A stretch of 64,000 bases of DNA from Mesotaenium endlicherianum (lineage: Eukaryota; Streptophyta; Zygnematophyceae; Zygnematales; Mesotaeniaceae). Shown one piece after another: positions 32,370 through 43,340 of the stretch; position 1 is the first letter of the stretch; every line of letters begins with the position of its first letter. The DNA lies in NCBI GenBank assembly GCA_009602735.1, contig WELA01009603.1:131381-195380 (forward strand), read 5' to 3'. Below the pieces are notes generated by a model. It searched no databases, was not told where the DNA came from, and saw only the letters and a program-made list of their open reading frames with translations. The translations under genes and the position numbers were made by a program.

Positions 32370-33329
32370 TTTTTGGGATCAACAGATAGGCCAAACTTTA
32401 GTGCGAATGACATGTATTGGCCCATACCTGTGGCTAAAGGAATTCCAAGAAGAAGCGAGCTTGAGGACAAGCGGGGGCGAGCCTCGTACGAAAAGGTGGA
32501 GCGTACATGCGGCGAGGTTTTGCAGACATATATTTGTTTTTATGTAAGCTCACTCTATCGCGAAGAACCCTCGTTATGAAATTTGGATTTGCCTCATACG
32601 TGTGTACGTATTTGCCGTGCATATGGAACATGAGAGTGAAACCAGTACATTAAAATACGCCAAAAAACGCAAGTGTCGGAGATGTAAATCGACTATAAAT
32701 TGGAAACAGACCGGAAAACCGATTCATACGAGAGTTATAAAGTATGACAATACAAAGTATTACAATTTGTACAATACGATCAAAAGAGGCTGTACATAAA
32801 TGTTTTAAAACTAGGTGAAGAACCGTCATACGACTAACACGGACTCGGCGTTGACAAACTTGTATGGGCTCACTAAGAAATTTATGTGAAAGAACTTGAG
32901 GAGGGGGAGGACAAGGTGCGCACAAGTGCGGTGTTAGGATCAGTTAGTCCACTGATGTTGTACACTAACAAGAGCGTTGGCATTCACAATTTTGCGTGGC
33001 TGAACTCGGTAAGCGGAAATGTATTCAGCAGGGGGTGCTAAATTCGTCCTCTGAAGTACCACGTGGCACTCGAAGGTCATTTGAAGAAGATGTGGACAAC
33101 AAGGCTACATTAGGAGCTGCAGTGAGTGTTGATATACTTCGGGTCGTGCACAACTGGCGAACATACATGGAACTGCTTGATCGTGGAGGAGCCCAACGAG
33201 CACCAGCGCAGATAAATCTTCTGTTATTAAGAGCGTCGAGCATCCAAACGCGGATGGCATGCAAGTCGTCAATAGCGTCAACGTCCATCGTCGTCAAGTG
33301 GCAAGAGCAGCACTGTTACTGAAATGGGC
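32370..33329. other. No gene seen
   Basis: Short frames without domains. 32,735-32,800 resembles 6,590-6,640. The right end grades into the upstream region of X2. Confidence 0.4.
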
Positions 33330-33623
33330 ATAATTGGAGGTCGTTTTAACGGCAGACGACCACTCAAAACGTCCGCGTGAAGACCACTCGCTGTGAATCC
33401 ACAATGTTCAAGACTTCAATCACAACGTGTGATGAAATCTGCGCGCATTCCGAGTTTTGTTCACAGCTGATGCGATTAATTAATGAGGTACGATGCTCTA
33501 CTCCCAGCACAACTTCAGCACTCCGGCAACACGAATGCAGTAGTGCTCAGGACAGCTCAGGTAGCTCTTGCTCATCTTCCTCATACAATGGCGGAGTCAA
33601 AGTCAGTTGAGAAGGATAAGTAT
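33330..33623 (+). pseudogene. Unknown gene X, copy X2: upstream region and first 12 codons
   Basis: The upstream region is homologous to that of X1. An ATG at 33,588 opens MAESKSVEKDKY. The frame stops at 33,623 only because gypsy element 2 is inserted there. The five bases AGTAT (33,619-33,623) are the target duplication and recur at 45,333-45,337, after which the same frame continues. The shared upstream blocks between X1 and X2 probably include the promoter, though I see no firm TATA box. Confidence 0.55.
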
Positions 33624-34376
33624 TGTAAGGTCATAGGTTCATAAAGTGCATTTTTGAGTTTCATGAAAGTATGTTATGATTGTATACTAGTGTAGAATGC
33701 ATTTTTGTGGTCATTTTGATATAAAGTTCATCGTATTTGGTCAGGTGTTGAGAGAGTCATGGATTTCCGAAGTTTTATTAGTTCTGAGGTCGGTTGACGA
33801 CTGTTCTTAATTCACGGTGAGCGCGACCGTCAGATTGACCGACAGCGTCAAGCGATCTGGGCCGTTAGAGTGAATTTGAACCTTCACGTAAGTTCGGCTG
33901 ACGCGTAGTGCCGACTAGGTTATTTTACCTAGAAGTTTCGGATTAGCCTAGCGCGTCTAAGTTAGTATATTCTAGATATTTCAATGCATGCATGTGTACG
34001 TCAAATCGACCCGACACGTCACATGAGACTGATCTGGCTTTCTCACAAATTTTGAAAGGGACAATTTGACAAACACTTAGGAAAATCCGTTGCTAAGCGG
34101 CCCTCCCGCCTAGGGGCAGCGGCCGCCGTAGAAAACTATAAATAGGCATAACTACTTCATTTCTCATCGATTTTCACTTCTGTAAATTTCTACATGTTTG
34201 TAATGACAAGGCCTTTTCATCCTACATCTTTTGTGAGCAGTTTTTTGTTACTCAAAATGCTGAGTAATTTTCTTAAGCTTTCTTAGTGATATACTGTTGC
34301 ACTCTTTAGTATGATTGCAACTAATTTCTTTCCTCGTAAGTTACTACGCTTTCACTAGCGCACTCTGCCCCTTTCA
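33624..34376 (+). repeat. 5' LTR of the 33.6-kb gypsy fossil
   Basis: 753 bases starting TGTAAGG and ending CCCTTTCA. It contains a TATA-like CTATAAATAG at about 34,136 and the 15-mer GCTAAGCGGCCCTCC at 34,092-34,106, about 40 bases upstream of it. The right two thirds match 44,846-45,332. Confidence 0.85.
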
Positions 34377-34378
34377 TC

Positions 34379-34395
34379 TGGTATCAACGCAGGGC
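34379..34395 (+). other. Primer binding site, tRNA-Met type
   Basis: TGGTATCAACGCAGG lies two bases after the LTR end. It resembles the plant initiator tRNA-Met complement TGGTATCAGAGC. Confidence 0.7.
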
Positions 34396-34491
34396 TAGTT
34401 TGCATATTATATTATGGAGTCGTAGTCGAGAGCTGGAGGAGGCGAACATGTCGAGCATGTTGAGCGCGCGGGGCAGCAGGCAGCACCAACA

Positions 34492-35535
34492 ATGACCAGA
34501 GAGCAACAAGAGGTGCAGGCGATGTTAAGGCAAATTGCAAATGGAATTGGAGGAGAAGTCTACACCCAGTTTCAACAAAATATGCGCGCGGAGGTGGAGA
34601 GAATGGTGCGAGTTGTTATGGGGAACGCCGCTTCGACGAGTTCGGCACCTGCACCTGTTGTGCCACCAATTCATGTTAACCCAGTGGTGCAACCAGTTAT
34701 TCCACCCGCATCAGGAGTGCGTGCGCCTAAGCCTGAAGTTTATACTGGAGAGCGTGGATCGCCGCGTGTTCATCAATGGAGTTTTGGAGTGAAGAAATTT
34801 ATGGAGTACTCTGCGCCTACGCCCGACAGGCAAGTCGCCTTTGTCATAACTTTCCCGCAGAAGAGTGCTAGAGCTTGTAATGAGCGACAGGAGCAGCTGT
34901 CTGGAGTTCCTGCTACTGTTGGTCAGCTATTTGAAGGCTTGAAGAGGCAATTTCAACCTATTGCATTAGAGGCTACCGCTCGAGATCTATTGGTGCGCCT
35001 TCGTCAACGAGTCAGCGTTCAAGATTATGTTTCGCGCTTCAACGAGCTGGTGCTTCAATGTCCATCCATGCACGAGTCAGAGATGATGGACAAGTTCAAG
35101 AGGGGACTCAAGCCAACTGTGGCCAAGGAAGTGGCGCTCAAGGACCCTACCAGTCTTGGAGAAATGATGGCATTGGCAACAAGGGTCGACGATGTGGAGT
35201 ATAGTCAGAGGCATTGGGGCAGCCACAACTTTGAAGGATATCGACACTTCGGATCTCAAGCGCCAAGCATGAGTGGACAAGGTCCAATACCTATGGAGTT
35301 GGGACTTGTGCAGTACCAGCGCAGGCAGCAGAATTGTAAGACGAGAGGACCCTGCTATAGTTGTGGCAAGCTTGGACATCTGGCTCGAGACTGTTATGTG
35401 AAGGCGAAGCAACCTCAACAGCAGGAAAAGGAGGACGCCAGTAAGTCGTCTTGGGGTGTCTACTGGCGTGAAGACGAGAACTCACAAGGAGGTTATCTCC
35501 AGGAGCCTGCCGAGAAGCAAAGGACGAGACGTTGA
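34492..35535 (+). pseudogene. gag of the 33.6-kb gypsy fossil
   Basis: A 347-codon frame with a variable N-terminus, a retrotransposon gag capsid region (GQLFEGLKRQFQPI; LRQRVSVQDYVSRFNELVLQ; FKRGLKPTVAKEVAL) and a zinc knuckle CYSCGKLGHLARDC at about residues 287-300. The order and spacing are those of plant Ty3/gypsy gag. It makes the particle shell and binds the RNA. hAT copy C begins 47 bases after its end. It belongs to a broken element. Confidence 0.85.
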
Positions 35536-35573
35536 CAAGCCTATCGTCGTGGAAGGAGTGGTCGACGGCAACA

Positions 35574-35581
35574 AGGCGAAG
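35574..35581. other. Target site duplication of hAT copy C (left)
   Basis: AGGCGAAG here and at 43,472-43,479 is a perfect 8-base direct repeat, the length expected for hAT. Confidence 0.9.
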
Positions 35582-35760
35582 CAGGGTTATGCCATACGTT
35601 AGTACGCTATATACGCTATAAACGCTAATACGCTAAATTCGTTATGTAACAAAATAGCTCAATACGCTTGATACGCTTAATACGTGCTAATGTCGACGTC
35701 ACGACGTTAAGTTTGAACGTCGACGGTAAGTCCTGACGGTCGCACGCGTAACCGGACAAT
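35582..35760 (-). repeat. hAT C left TIR and subterminal motifs
   Basis: After the TIR there are at least eight TACGCT/TACGCTA/TACGTTA motifs within about 115 bases, then a CpG-rich GTCGACGTCACGACGTT block like that in copies A and B. This is the 3' side of the transposase. The motifs are candidate transposase binding sites. Confidence 0.75.
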
Positions 35761-36600
35761 TGTACTTTTTTTTGAGTAGACCGGGCAGCAACTAAATTTT
35801 TTCCTATTGAAGGCGTTTTTTGTTAAAGAAAAAATATATTACGGAAACTTTTGAAGTTTTTGTTTTTCCCTTCACCCAGTTGGCCGTCGGTGCTGGCAGC
35901 AAAATGTGAATGATGCACACTATAATCACAGTAACTTATCACTATGTCCATTCAAGATGTTGTATGTTTTATCTATAAACAAGTGCATATTACATTCCGT
36001 GTTTGGTGTATGGCATATTGGATTATTTAATTCCTTATCCTCTATTTGTGATTCATATTATTTGGCAATATTCCTAATTAGCTGTGTCCAAACTTAACTC
36101 AAATGACCTCCTTGTTCAAGACAGAGTCATATAGGTTGTTATGATAAGAAAAATGATTTTCAATTACACATGAAGAGAGTTTTGGGTACACATTTTGAAG
36201 CGCAAAATGTGTATGCGTGGTAACTTTTAGTGCACAAGTTACAAGTTACCTACATGGTCAATAACGTATGAATTGCTTCTTAACCAGATAAATATGCAAC
36301 AATACGTATCCTACCACTTCTTTAATAATGGTTCATGTAATAGCAAATTAAATTTCATGTGTCAACAATTTAATCTTACATGATTGCAAAAAAAAAACTC
36401 ATATAAATCATCAATGACATGCAAATCCTACCTCTGTCATAAGATGTTCCTTACTTATCTTGCCGTTTTGTCATAAGGTGGTAAAAATAACTTGCAAGCT
36501 AATAGGATTCAACATTATAATAAAATATATTAAGACTCTTCCAATTTTGTTTTTTCCTGTTAATCNATTAAGACTCTTCCAATTTTGTTTTTTCCTGTTA

Positions 36601-38990
36601 ATTACATGCAAGCTACATATAAAGACGTAGTCAATTGACCTGAATTTTCTTCTACCTGGAGCTGCCACAGTAAGAGGCAGCTCCTCCACCTCCTCCTCTG
36701 CCTCTTCTTCCTCAGACAACTCAACGTTATCTTGGGAAGGTACTACCACCTCTTCAGACGCTTCCACAAAGTCTGCTTCCTCCACCCAAGACGTTTCTCC
36801 AACGCTTTCTCCGCTTAGCAACTTCACACTCTTCTCTTGCAGCCTCACCATGGAATGCACATACACTAGCTTCCGTGCTCTCGTTGCAAGCAGCCTATTT
36901 CGTAGCGGGTTATGAAAAAAACCATACTCAGACCAGTTTCTCTCACACGCAGCAGCAGAAGCAGGTTGCGAGAGAACTTTTATAGCAACCCTTTGAAGGT
37001 TAGGACACGCACTTCCGTATGTTTCCCACCAAATGTGAGCTGGCATCTTGGTCTTGTTGGCCTTCACAACATCATCGCCGAACGTGTCGCCACATCGGCG
37101 ATAGAGCGCCAACTCTTGGTCCACCTTAGCACGTTCTGCTACAGATCCTCCAATGATGCACTTGACCACCTGCATGTACTCTGGGAGTAGGCACCTGTCG
37201 GCGGTCCAAGAGTCATGGTCCTGGAACTCGGGGTCCAGATAGTATGCTGCAACCACAAAAACAATAATGCTCAGCAGGACGCACAAAGACTTACATACAC
37301 CATTGCCTTATAACAAAACCTGACAGCAACAAGCTAGCCCGGCAAAATTTCTTGCCAAAATTTAAATAACATAATAAATAATGTTAATGCCATGGAGAAC
37401 ATAAGAAGAAGCATCAAGTATGAACACTTGCCTGCAGAATGNAAAATGCAGCAGACTGTGAAGCTGCTCCCAACGTGCCTCCACTTCCTTCTTTGCTTGG
37501 ATCTTGTGACTAGCCTTGAGACTTGGTGAATTGGCAATACGCTTCTGGATCCCACTCATCCGATGCCAAATTTTTCCTAATGAAGGCGTTGAAGAATCCA
37601 CCAAACGCAGAAGCACCACTATCGGCTCACACACATCCACCCACACTTTCATTTTCTCCCAAACTGGATCGTCACGAATTAAATCCCTAATCCGTGTTGC
37701 CTCACTCACACAATTGTTCATCGCTGCCCACTCAAGCCACCTACTATCAGACACCATGGCTTGTAATGTATCCCTGACACTGATCAGCCTCTGCAAGCAA
37801 AGAAAGTTACTTGCAAATCTGGTAGGTCCTGGTTTCAACAACTCTAACTTATTCAATAGCCTCGCTCCATGCTCACGATAGAGTGCATGAGGCATATGGT
37901 GGTTAGTCACAAATTGAACCAAAATTTTGAATCTCTCAACGATGTCCGCTAGCTCGGGGATCTTGCCTAGATCTTTTAACAGCAGGTCTAGGATGTGGGC
38001 AGCACACGGTGCCCAAAATATGTGCGGGTGCTCTTTCTGAACTAACTCACACCCCTTCTTGATGTTGGCTGCAGAGTCAGTGCAAAGAAGTACAACATGC
38101 TCAGGCCCTATTTTCTCCACAGCTTTAAGGAGCTGCTCACCAATGTACTCTCCCGTCTTCCTCTCCCCTTCGGTATTGATAGCATCTACAAATATCTCCA
38201 CACCTGCTATGACCATGAGGACATTCAGAAGAGGGTGACCGCTTGGATCTGTCCAGCCATCTGCTACAACGCTACAACCTGTAAAGGGCAACCCCTTCTT
38301 CTGAGTCTGCTCCCACGCTTCTAGCCTCTTGACCTCCGCATCTAAGAGAGCACTTCCAAGAGGCTTGTCTTTCAATGGGGTGTACACTACACCAGTTTGC
38401 TGTGTGTACTTACTGACAGCAACCAACATGTCCTTAAACAACGGGGAGCGAGCCACATTGAAAGAAGAACCAGTACCATAAAAAAAGCGGGCAACTACCT
38501 CATGAACTTTATCAGCATTCATCCGCTGAAACATGTCATTGAGAGACGTTTGTCCTCTCTCTCTCTCATAGCCTACCCCCCCAGCACTTGCAATTGGACT
38601 GGTATATCCAGCCCCATTACCAGCAGAAGGCCTTCCAAGCAAGCGGCTACGTCTTTCCTCTACGACACTCTTACTACGTCTCTTGCCCTCCCCCATGGAC
38701 GACACGTTCTGGTGACGCCTAATCATGAGCGCTACAACCTCTGTGGGTACCTTTGCACACTCACCAATATCCTTGCTCCCTCCCGTAAAATGACCGCGAA
38801 TTCTAGGAACTCCCCCGCCAAATTCTCTACTGCAGTAGTTGCATTTCCACTTCCGAGTAGCCCCACTCCAATTGACCGACACATGGCCCCACTCTATTGC
38901 ATTGCTCAAACGAGGTAGCCTTGCAGATGATGACCCTGCAGCAAGTGCCGACGCGGATGACGTGGAGGGAAGAGACATGTTGTGAAAAAT
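36601..38990 (-). CDS. hAT transposase, copy C, nearly intact
   Basis: An acceptor (CTCCATGCAG, ending 38,991) precedes the ATG at 38,978 (MSLPSTSSASALAAG). BED zinc finger: WGHVSVNWSG, CNYC, RIRGHFTGGSKDIGEC. RNase-H-like core with VVADGWTDPSGH, LLCTDSAANI and CAAHILDLLLKD. A phase-1 intron at 37,431-37,247 starts GCAAGT and ends TTGCAG, so it is of the GC-AG type; copy B has GT at the same place. The second exon carries YYLDPEFQDH and the hAT dimerisation domain (PAHIWWETYG; ACERNWSEYGF), then an acidic tail. An N at 37,442 leaves the frame before the donor uncertain. After the tail (APGRRKF) the end is obscured by an N and a duplicated block. About 700 residues; it cuts and pastes the element. 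Confidence 0.85.
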
Positions 38991-39332
38991 CTGCATGGAG
39001 AAGAGAAACAGTGTTAGAATAAGGAGAAGGCAAGAAGACAACAACGACGACGACGACGACAAGCGACAGCCCACAGCAGCGTGCCCGACAACCGCCACAC
39101 GCACAGCAGCGTCATTGGGCGCGCTATTGCGGGCTGCCCCACGACGCCGGGCAGCCCGCAGCAGCGTGCCCAACGAGCGCCACATGTGCAGCAGCGTCGA
39201 CGGGCGCGCTGTTGCGGGCTGCCCCACAGCCCCACAATGAAGCGCACAGGAACGCGCGCATGCAGGCAAGTCATGCGCACACACATACATGCAAAAAGGC
39301 AGGGGGATAGGCGTGCTAGTCCTCGCGCTGAC
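38991..39332 (-). other. Predicted intron before the hAT C transposase exon
   Basis: Donor TTACAG|GTCAGC at 39,333/39,332 and acceptor CATGCAG at 38,991 frame 342 bases on the minus strand. Copy D keeps the same sites (GTGAGC donor near 56,517; acceptor near 56,188). No coding signal inside; GC-rich repeats of GGGCTGCCCC type. Confidence 0.5.
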
Positions 39333-39818
39333 CTGTAACTGCGAGTGGTCGCAGGGTCGACGCACGAGATTTGTGCAAACTGCGAGTGGTCGCAGGGTCG
39401 ACGCACGAGATTTGTGCGGAGCAGTCTGCTTTTGAGCATGCACCCACACCCCCCCCTCCAAAAGCCCCCCTTCTTTGCCATAATCAACAATTCAAGCAAG
39501 GGCTGGCAGCAAACGAACGCGCAAAACCACAAGCCAGGCAGGGCGTGCAAGTCCTCACGCTCACCTCGATGTGCGAGAGCTTGCAGGATCGAAGTACGCA
39601 GATTTGGCGGGGCAGCCAGCTTCTGAGCCTACACCCCCCCCCCCCCCCAACAGCCCTTCATTGCATTAATTGACAAATCAGGCAAGAGGTGGCTGCGATG
39701 AAGCGCGCAGAGACACGGGCCAGGTAGGGCGCAAGCCTTGCGCACACCTTCAGGCTTCAAGTGCAAGAGGTTGCAAGGTCACCACACGCAGATTTGTGCG
39801 CGTTGAGACCGTCTGAGC
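39333..39818 (-). repeat. Tandem exon-like modules with splice sites in hAT C
   Basis: On the minus strand three related modules follow each other at about 190-base spacing. Module M3 is 39,818-39,748 (acceptor GATGCAG, donor AAG|GTGTGC). Module M2 is 39,628-39,565 (acceptor GTGTAG, donor GAG|GTGAGC). Module M1 ends at 39,333 (donor CAG|GTCAGC) and holds an internal tandem copy of about 43 bases. All contain a CAAATCT(G/C)(C)GTG core and are followed by related intron-like DNA with a long poly-G tract. None has obvious protein similarity. They may be untranslated leader exons that multiplied. Confidence 0.55.
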
Positions 39819-39952
39819 CTGCATCCCCCCCCCCCCTTCCCCCCCCCCAAGCTCCCTTCATTGGATTAATCAACAATTCAGGCAGAGGCTGGTTGCAAAA
39901 AAGGGGCGACAAAGCCAGAGGCCAGGCACGGCATGCTAGTCATGGAGCTCAC

Positions 39953-40048
39953 CTGAAGCTTGGCGCCCAGCTCGCTGAGCTTCTTGTGCGCCTCAACGTA
40001 CTCGTGGAAGAAGGCCTTCTTGTCGTTCAGGTACTTCTCGGCTGCGGG
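39953..40048 (-). pseudogene. Captured exon, ascorbate peroxidase C-terminus-like
   Basis: On the minus strand 32 codons (PAAEKYLNDKKAFFHEY, then VEAHKKLSELGAKLQ) lie between an acceptor-like GGCAG and a strong donor CAG|GTGAGC, both in phase 0. The residues match the last helix of chloroplast ascorbate peroxidases (family pattern AEKY-x5-AFF-x-DY-AEAH-x-KLS-x-LGAKF). This is one exon only, without the haem or active-site parts, so it cannot be a peroxidase. It lies inside hAT C upstream of the transposase and in the same direction, and again in hAT D. It therefore travels with the transposon, like a Pack-type element. Confidence 0.65.
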
Positions 40049-40059
40049 CTGCCAGGCAC

Positions 40060-42600
40060 GTGCCATGCAAGAGTGGGTGGGGTCAGCACATCGACATCTG
40101 CCAGAGCCTGCAAGAGGCAGAGAGTGGGCAAGCAGCAGCAGGCTGCGCTGCACATCCCTGCCCGTTCCCTCCTCCCTCCTGCTTCCTCCCTCCTCCCTCC
40201 TCCCTCTCCCTCGCCTAACCTGCTCCCTTCTGCACAGCCTGTCTGCTCTCTGCCCTGCCTTGCCCTGCCCCAGACAGCCCCTGCACAGACCTCTCCACAC
40301 GCTAAAACAAGAGGCGAGGACAGCCCCTGGACACACTAAGGAGGGCGAGAAGGGGTGTAGATGCTTATGTTGCAGCCCCCTCATGATTGCCAGCCCCGCG
40401 AGAGGAGCAGCCCCCCCACTCCCCCGCCCACCCCAACAAGCCAGAGCCTGCTGCCAGAGCCTGCAAGAGACGGAGAGTGTGCAGGCAGCAGCAGGCAGCG
40501 TTGCACAACCCTGACCGCTCCCTCCTCCCTCTTGCTTCCTCCCTCCCTACCCACTCTCCTCCCTCCTCCCTCCTCCCTCCTCCCTCTTGCTTCCTCCCTC
40601 CTTGCCCACTCTCCTCCCTCCTCCCTCCTCCCTCCTCCCTCTCCCTCGCCTAACCTGCTCCCTTCTGCACAGCCTGTCTGCTCTCTGCCCTGCCTTGCCC
40701 TGCCCCAGACAGCCCCTGCACAGACCTCTCCACATGCTCAAAGAAGAGGCGAGGACAGCCCTTGGACACATTAAGGAGGGCGAGAAGGGGTGTAGATGCT
40801 TATGTTGCAGCCCCCTCATGATTGCCAGCCCCGCGAGAGGAGCAGCCCCCCCACTCCCCCGCCCACCCCAACAAGCCAGAGCCTGCTGCCAGAGCCTGCA
40901 AGAGACGGAGAGTGTGCAGGCAGCAGCAGGCAGCGTTGCACAACCCTGACCGCTCCCTCCTCCCTCTTGCTTCCTCCCTCCCTACCCACTCTCCTCCCTC
41001 CTCCCTCCTCCCTCCTCCCTCTTGCTTCCTCCCTCCTTGCCCACTCTCCTCCCTCCTCCCTCCTCCCTCTCCCTCGCCTAACCTGCTCCCTTCTGCACAG
41101 CCTGTCTGCTCTCTGCCCTGCCTTGCCCTGCCCCAGACAGCCCCTGCACAAACCTCTCCACACGCTAAAACAGGAGGCGAGGACAGCCCCTGGACACACT
41201 AAGGAGGGCGAAAAGGGGTGCAGATGCTTATGTTACAGCCCCCTCATGATTGCCAGCCCCGCGAGAGGAGCAGCCCCCCCACTCCCCCGCCCACCCCAAC
41301 AAGCCAGAGCCTGCTGCCAGAGCCTGCAAGAGACAAAGAGTGTGCAGGCAGCAGCAGGCAGCGTTGCACAACCCTGACCGCTCCCTCCTCCCTCTTGCTT
41401 CCTCCCTCCCTACCCACTCTCCTCCCTCCTCCCTCCTCCCTCCTCCCTCTTGCTTCCTCCCTCCTTGCCCACTCTCCTCCCTCCTCCCTCCTCCCTCTCC
41501 CTCGCCTAACCTGCTCCCTTCTGCACAGCCTGTCTGCTCTCTGCCCTGCCTTGCCCTGCCCCAGACAGCCCCTGCACAGACCTCTCCACACGCTAAAACA
41601 GGAGGCGAGGACAGCCCCTGGACACACTAAGGAGGGCGAAAAGGGGTGCAGATGCTTATGTTGCAGCCCCCTCATGATTGCCAGCCCCGCGAGAGGAGCA
41701 GCCCCCCCACTCCCCCGCCCACCCCAACAAGCCAGAGCCTGCTGCCAGAGCCTGCAAGAGACAAAGAGTGTGCAGGCAGCAGCAGGCAGCGTTGCACATC
41801 CCTGACCGCTCCCTCCTCCCTCTTGCTTCCTCCCTCCCTACCCACTCTCCTCCCTCCTCCCTCCTCCCTCTTTCCTCTTGCTTCCTCCCTCCTTGCCCAC
41901 TCTCCTCCCTCCTCCCTCCTCCCTCTTCCCCCTCCCTCGCCTAACCTGCTCCCTTCTGCACAGCCTGTCTGCTCTCTGCCCTGCCTTGCCCTGCCCCAGA
42001 CAGCCCCTGCACAAACCTCTCCACACGCTAAAACAGGAGGCGAGGACAGCCCCTGGACACACTAAGGAGGGCGAAAAGGGGTGCAGATGCTTATGTTGCA
42101 GCCCCCTCATGATTGCCAGCCCCGCGAGAGGAGCAGCCCCCCCACTCCCCCGCCCACCCCAACAAGCCAGAGCCTGCTGCCAGAGCCTGCAAGAGACAAA
42201 GAGTGTGCAGGCAGCAGCAGGCAGTGCTGCACATCCCTGACCGCTCCCTCCTCCCTCCTGCTTCCTTCTTCCCTGCCCACTCTCTCCTCCCTCCTACCTC
42301 CTACCTCCTACCACCTTCCTCCTCCCGCCTGCTCCCATCTGCACACCTCTGAGCCTGCAAGGGAGAGTGTGCAGGCAGCAGCAGGCAGCGCTGCACATCC
42401 CTGCCTGCTCCTCCCTCCCTCCTGCTTCCTCCCTCCCTGCCCTCTCTCTCCTCCCTCCTACCTCCTACCTCCTACCACCTTCCTCCTCCCGCCTGCTCCC
42501 ATCTGCACACCTCTGAGCCTGCAAGGGAGAGTGTGCAGGCAGCAGCAGGCAGCGCTGCACATCCCTGCCTGCTCCTCCCTCCCTCCCTGCCCTCTCTCCC
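40060..42600 (-). repeat. 428-439-bp tandem array in hAT C
   Basis: The landmark ATGCTTATGTTGCAG (one T-to-A variant) begins at 40,361, 40,796, 41,224, 41,652 and 42,087 (spacing 435, 428, 428, 435). Each unit holds CTCCCTC microsatellite-like runs, CTGCACAGCCTGTCTGCTC and GCAGCAGGCAGCG. After the last full unit two shorter ~165-base units follow (42,240-42,600). The long Pro/Leu/Ser open frames on the plus strand and Arg/Glu/Gly frames on the minus strand are by-products of the repeat. Copy D enters the same array at the end of the window. Confidence 0.9.
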
Positions 42601-43340
42601 CTCCCTCGTCCCTTGCCTAGCTTGCTCCCTTCCGCACACCCTCTCTGCCTTCCCTTGCCTCCCCTATCAGATGATCTAACGTTGCCACTAATCAGGCACC
42701 CAGCAAGCAGCAGCCACAGAAGCCNGCAAAAGCCCAATCCCGGCAGTGCTGATACTGGAAGAGCACAACGTGGCGGCGGAGGCGAGATGAGGAGTGCAAG
42801 CAAGAGTGGAGAGGGACGGTGCGGGGCTCACGAGGTCAGCAATGTGTAAGCGCAGAAGGACAACTCCCGGTCCGCCCCGCACACGCCTGGCAGCCCTATG
42901 TGCACACCAGCCAAACTCAGGAGCACAAGATGGTATGCATGGGAGGTGCTCTGAAAGTTGCCAGATTGTGATCACCTGCAAGCTATCAGGTACTCTTTCT
43001 CAGCCTATTATTCGCGTCTTGCCGCGCCACAGTGATCTGCTAAAATGATTGCCTTCCTTCGTTTTGGATACGACTCTACATACGAATGAAGAATACGCGG
43101 AAAATGACAATAAAAAGACTCTAGTCAGTAGTCACTAGTGTACATGCTGCGAAATAAATCCTCGTACCTAACATAGCGATTAGTTCTTGCCAGCAGCCAA
43201 ACTGAAAGGCATGAAGGTTCTGGTGTTCCCGCCATTGACTGCCCTAACTCATCGAACTGTGTTCAACCTTTATTTTTATCCCCGTCCCACATTGTCGACG
43301 AGAAACTTTGAAATGGAAAAACATTGAGCACCGGACCAAA
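42601..43340. other. Unique DNA between the array and the right end of hAT C
   Basis: No gene seen. It includes one N at 42,725. GC-rich on the left, becoming AT-rich toward the end. Confidence 0.5.

Noticed and set aside
38979-39461. N-terminal extension of the hAT C transposase frame
   Set aside because: The frame is open but low in similarity to copy B, contains the predicted intron 39,332-38,991, and the BED-finger protein starts naturally at 38,978 as in copies B and D.
39761-42803. Many Pro/Leu/Ser-rich and Arg/Glu/Gly-rich open frames
   Set aside because: They follow the 428-435-bp tandem units and CTCCCTC runs; the same frames reappear in each unit without independent evidence of coding.
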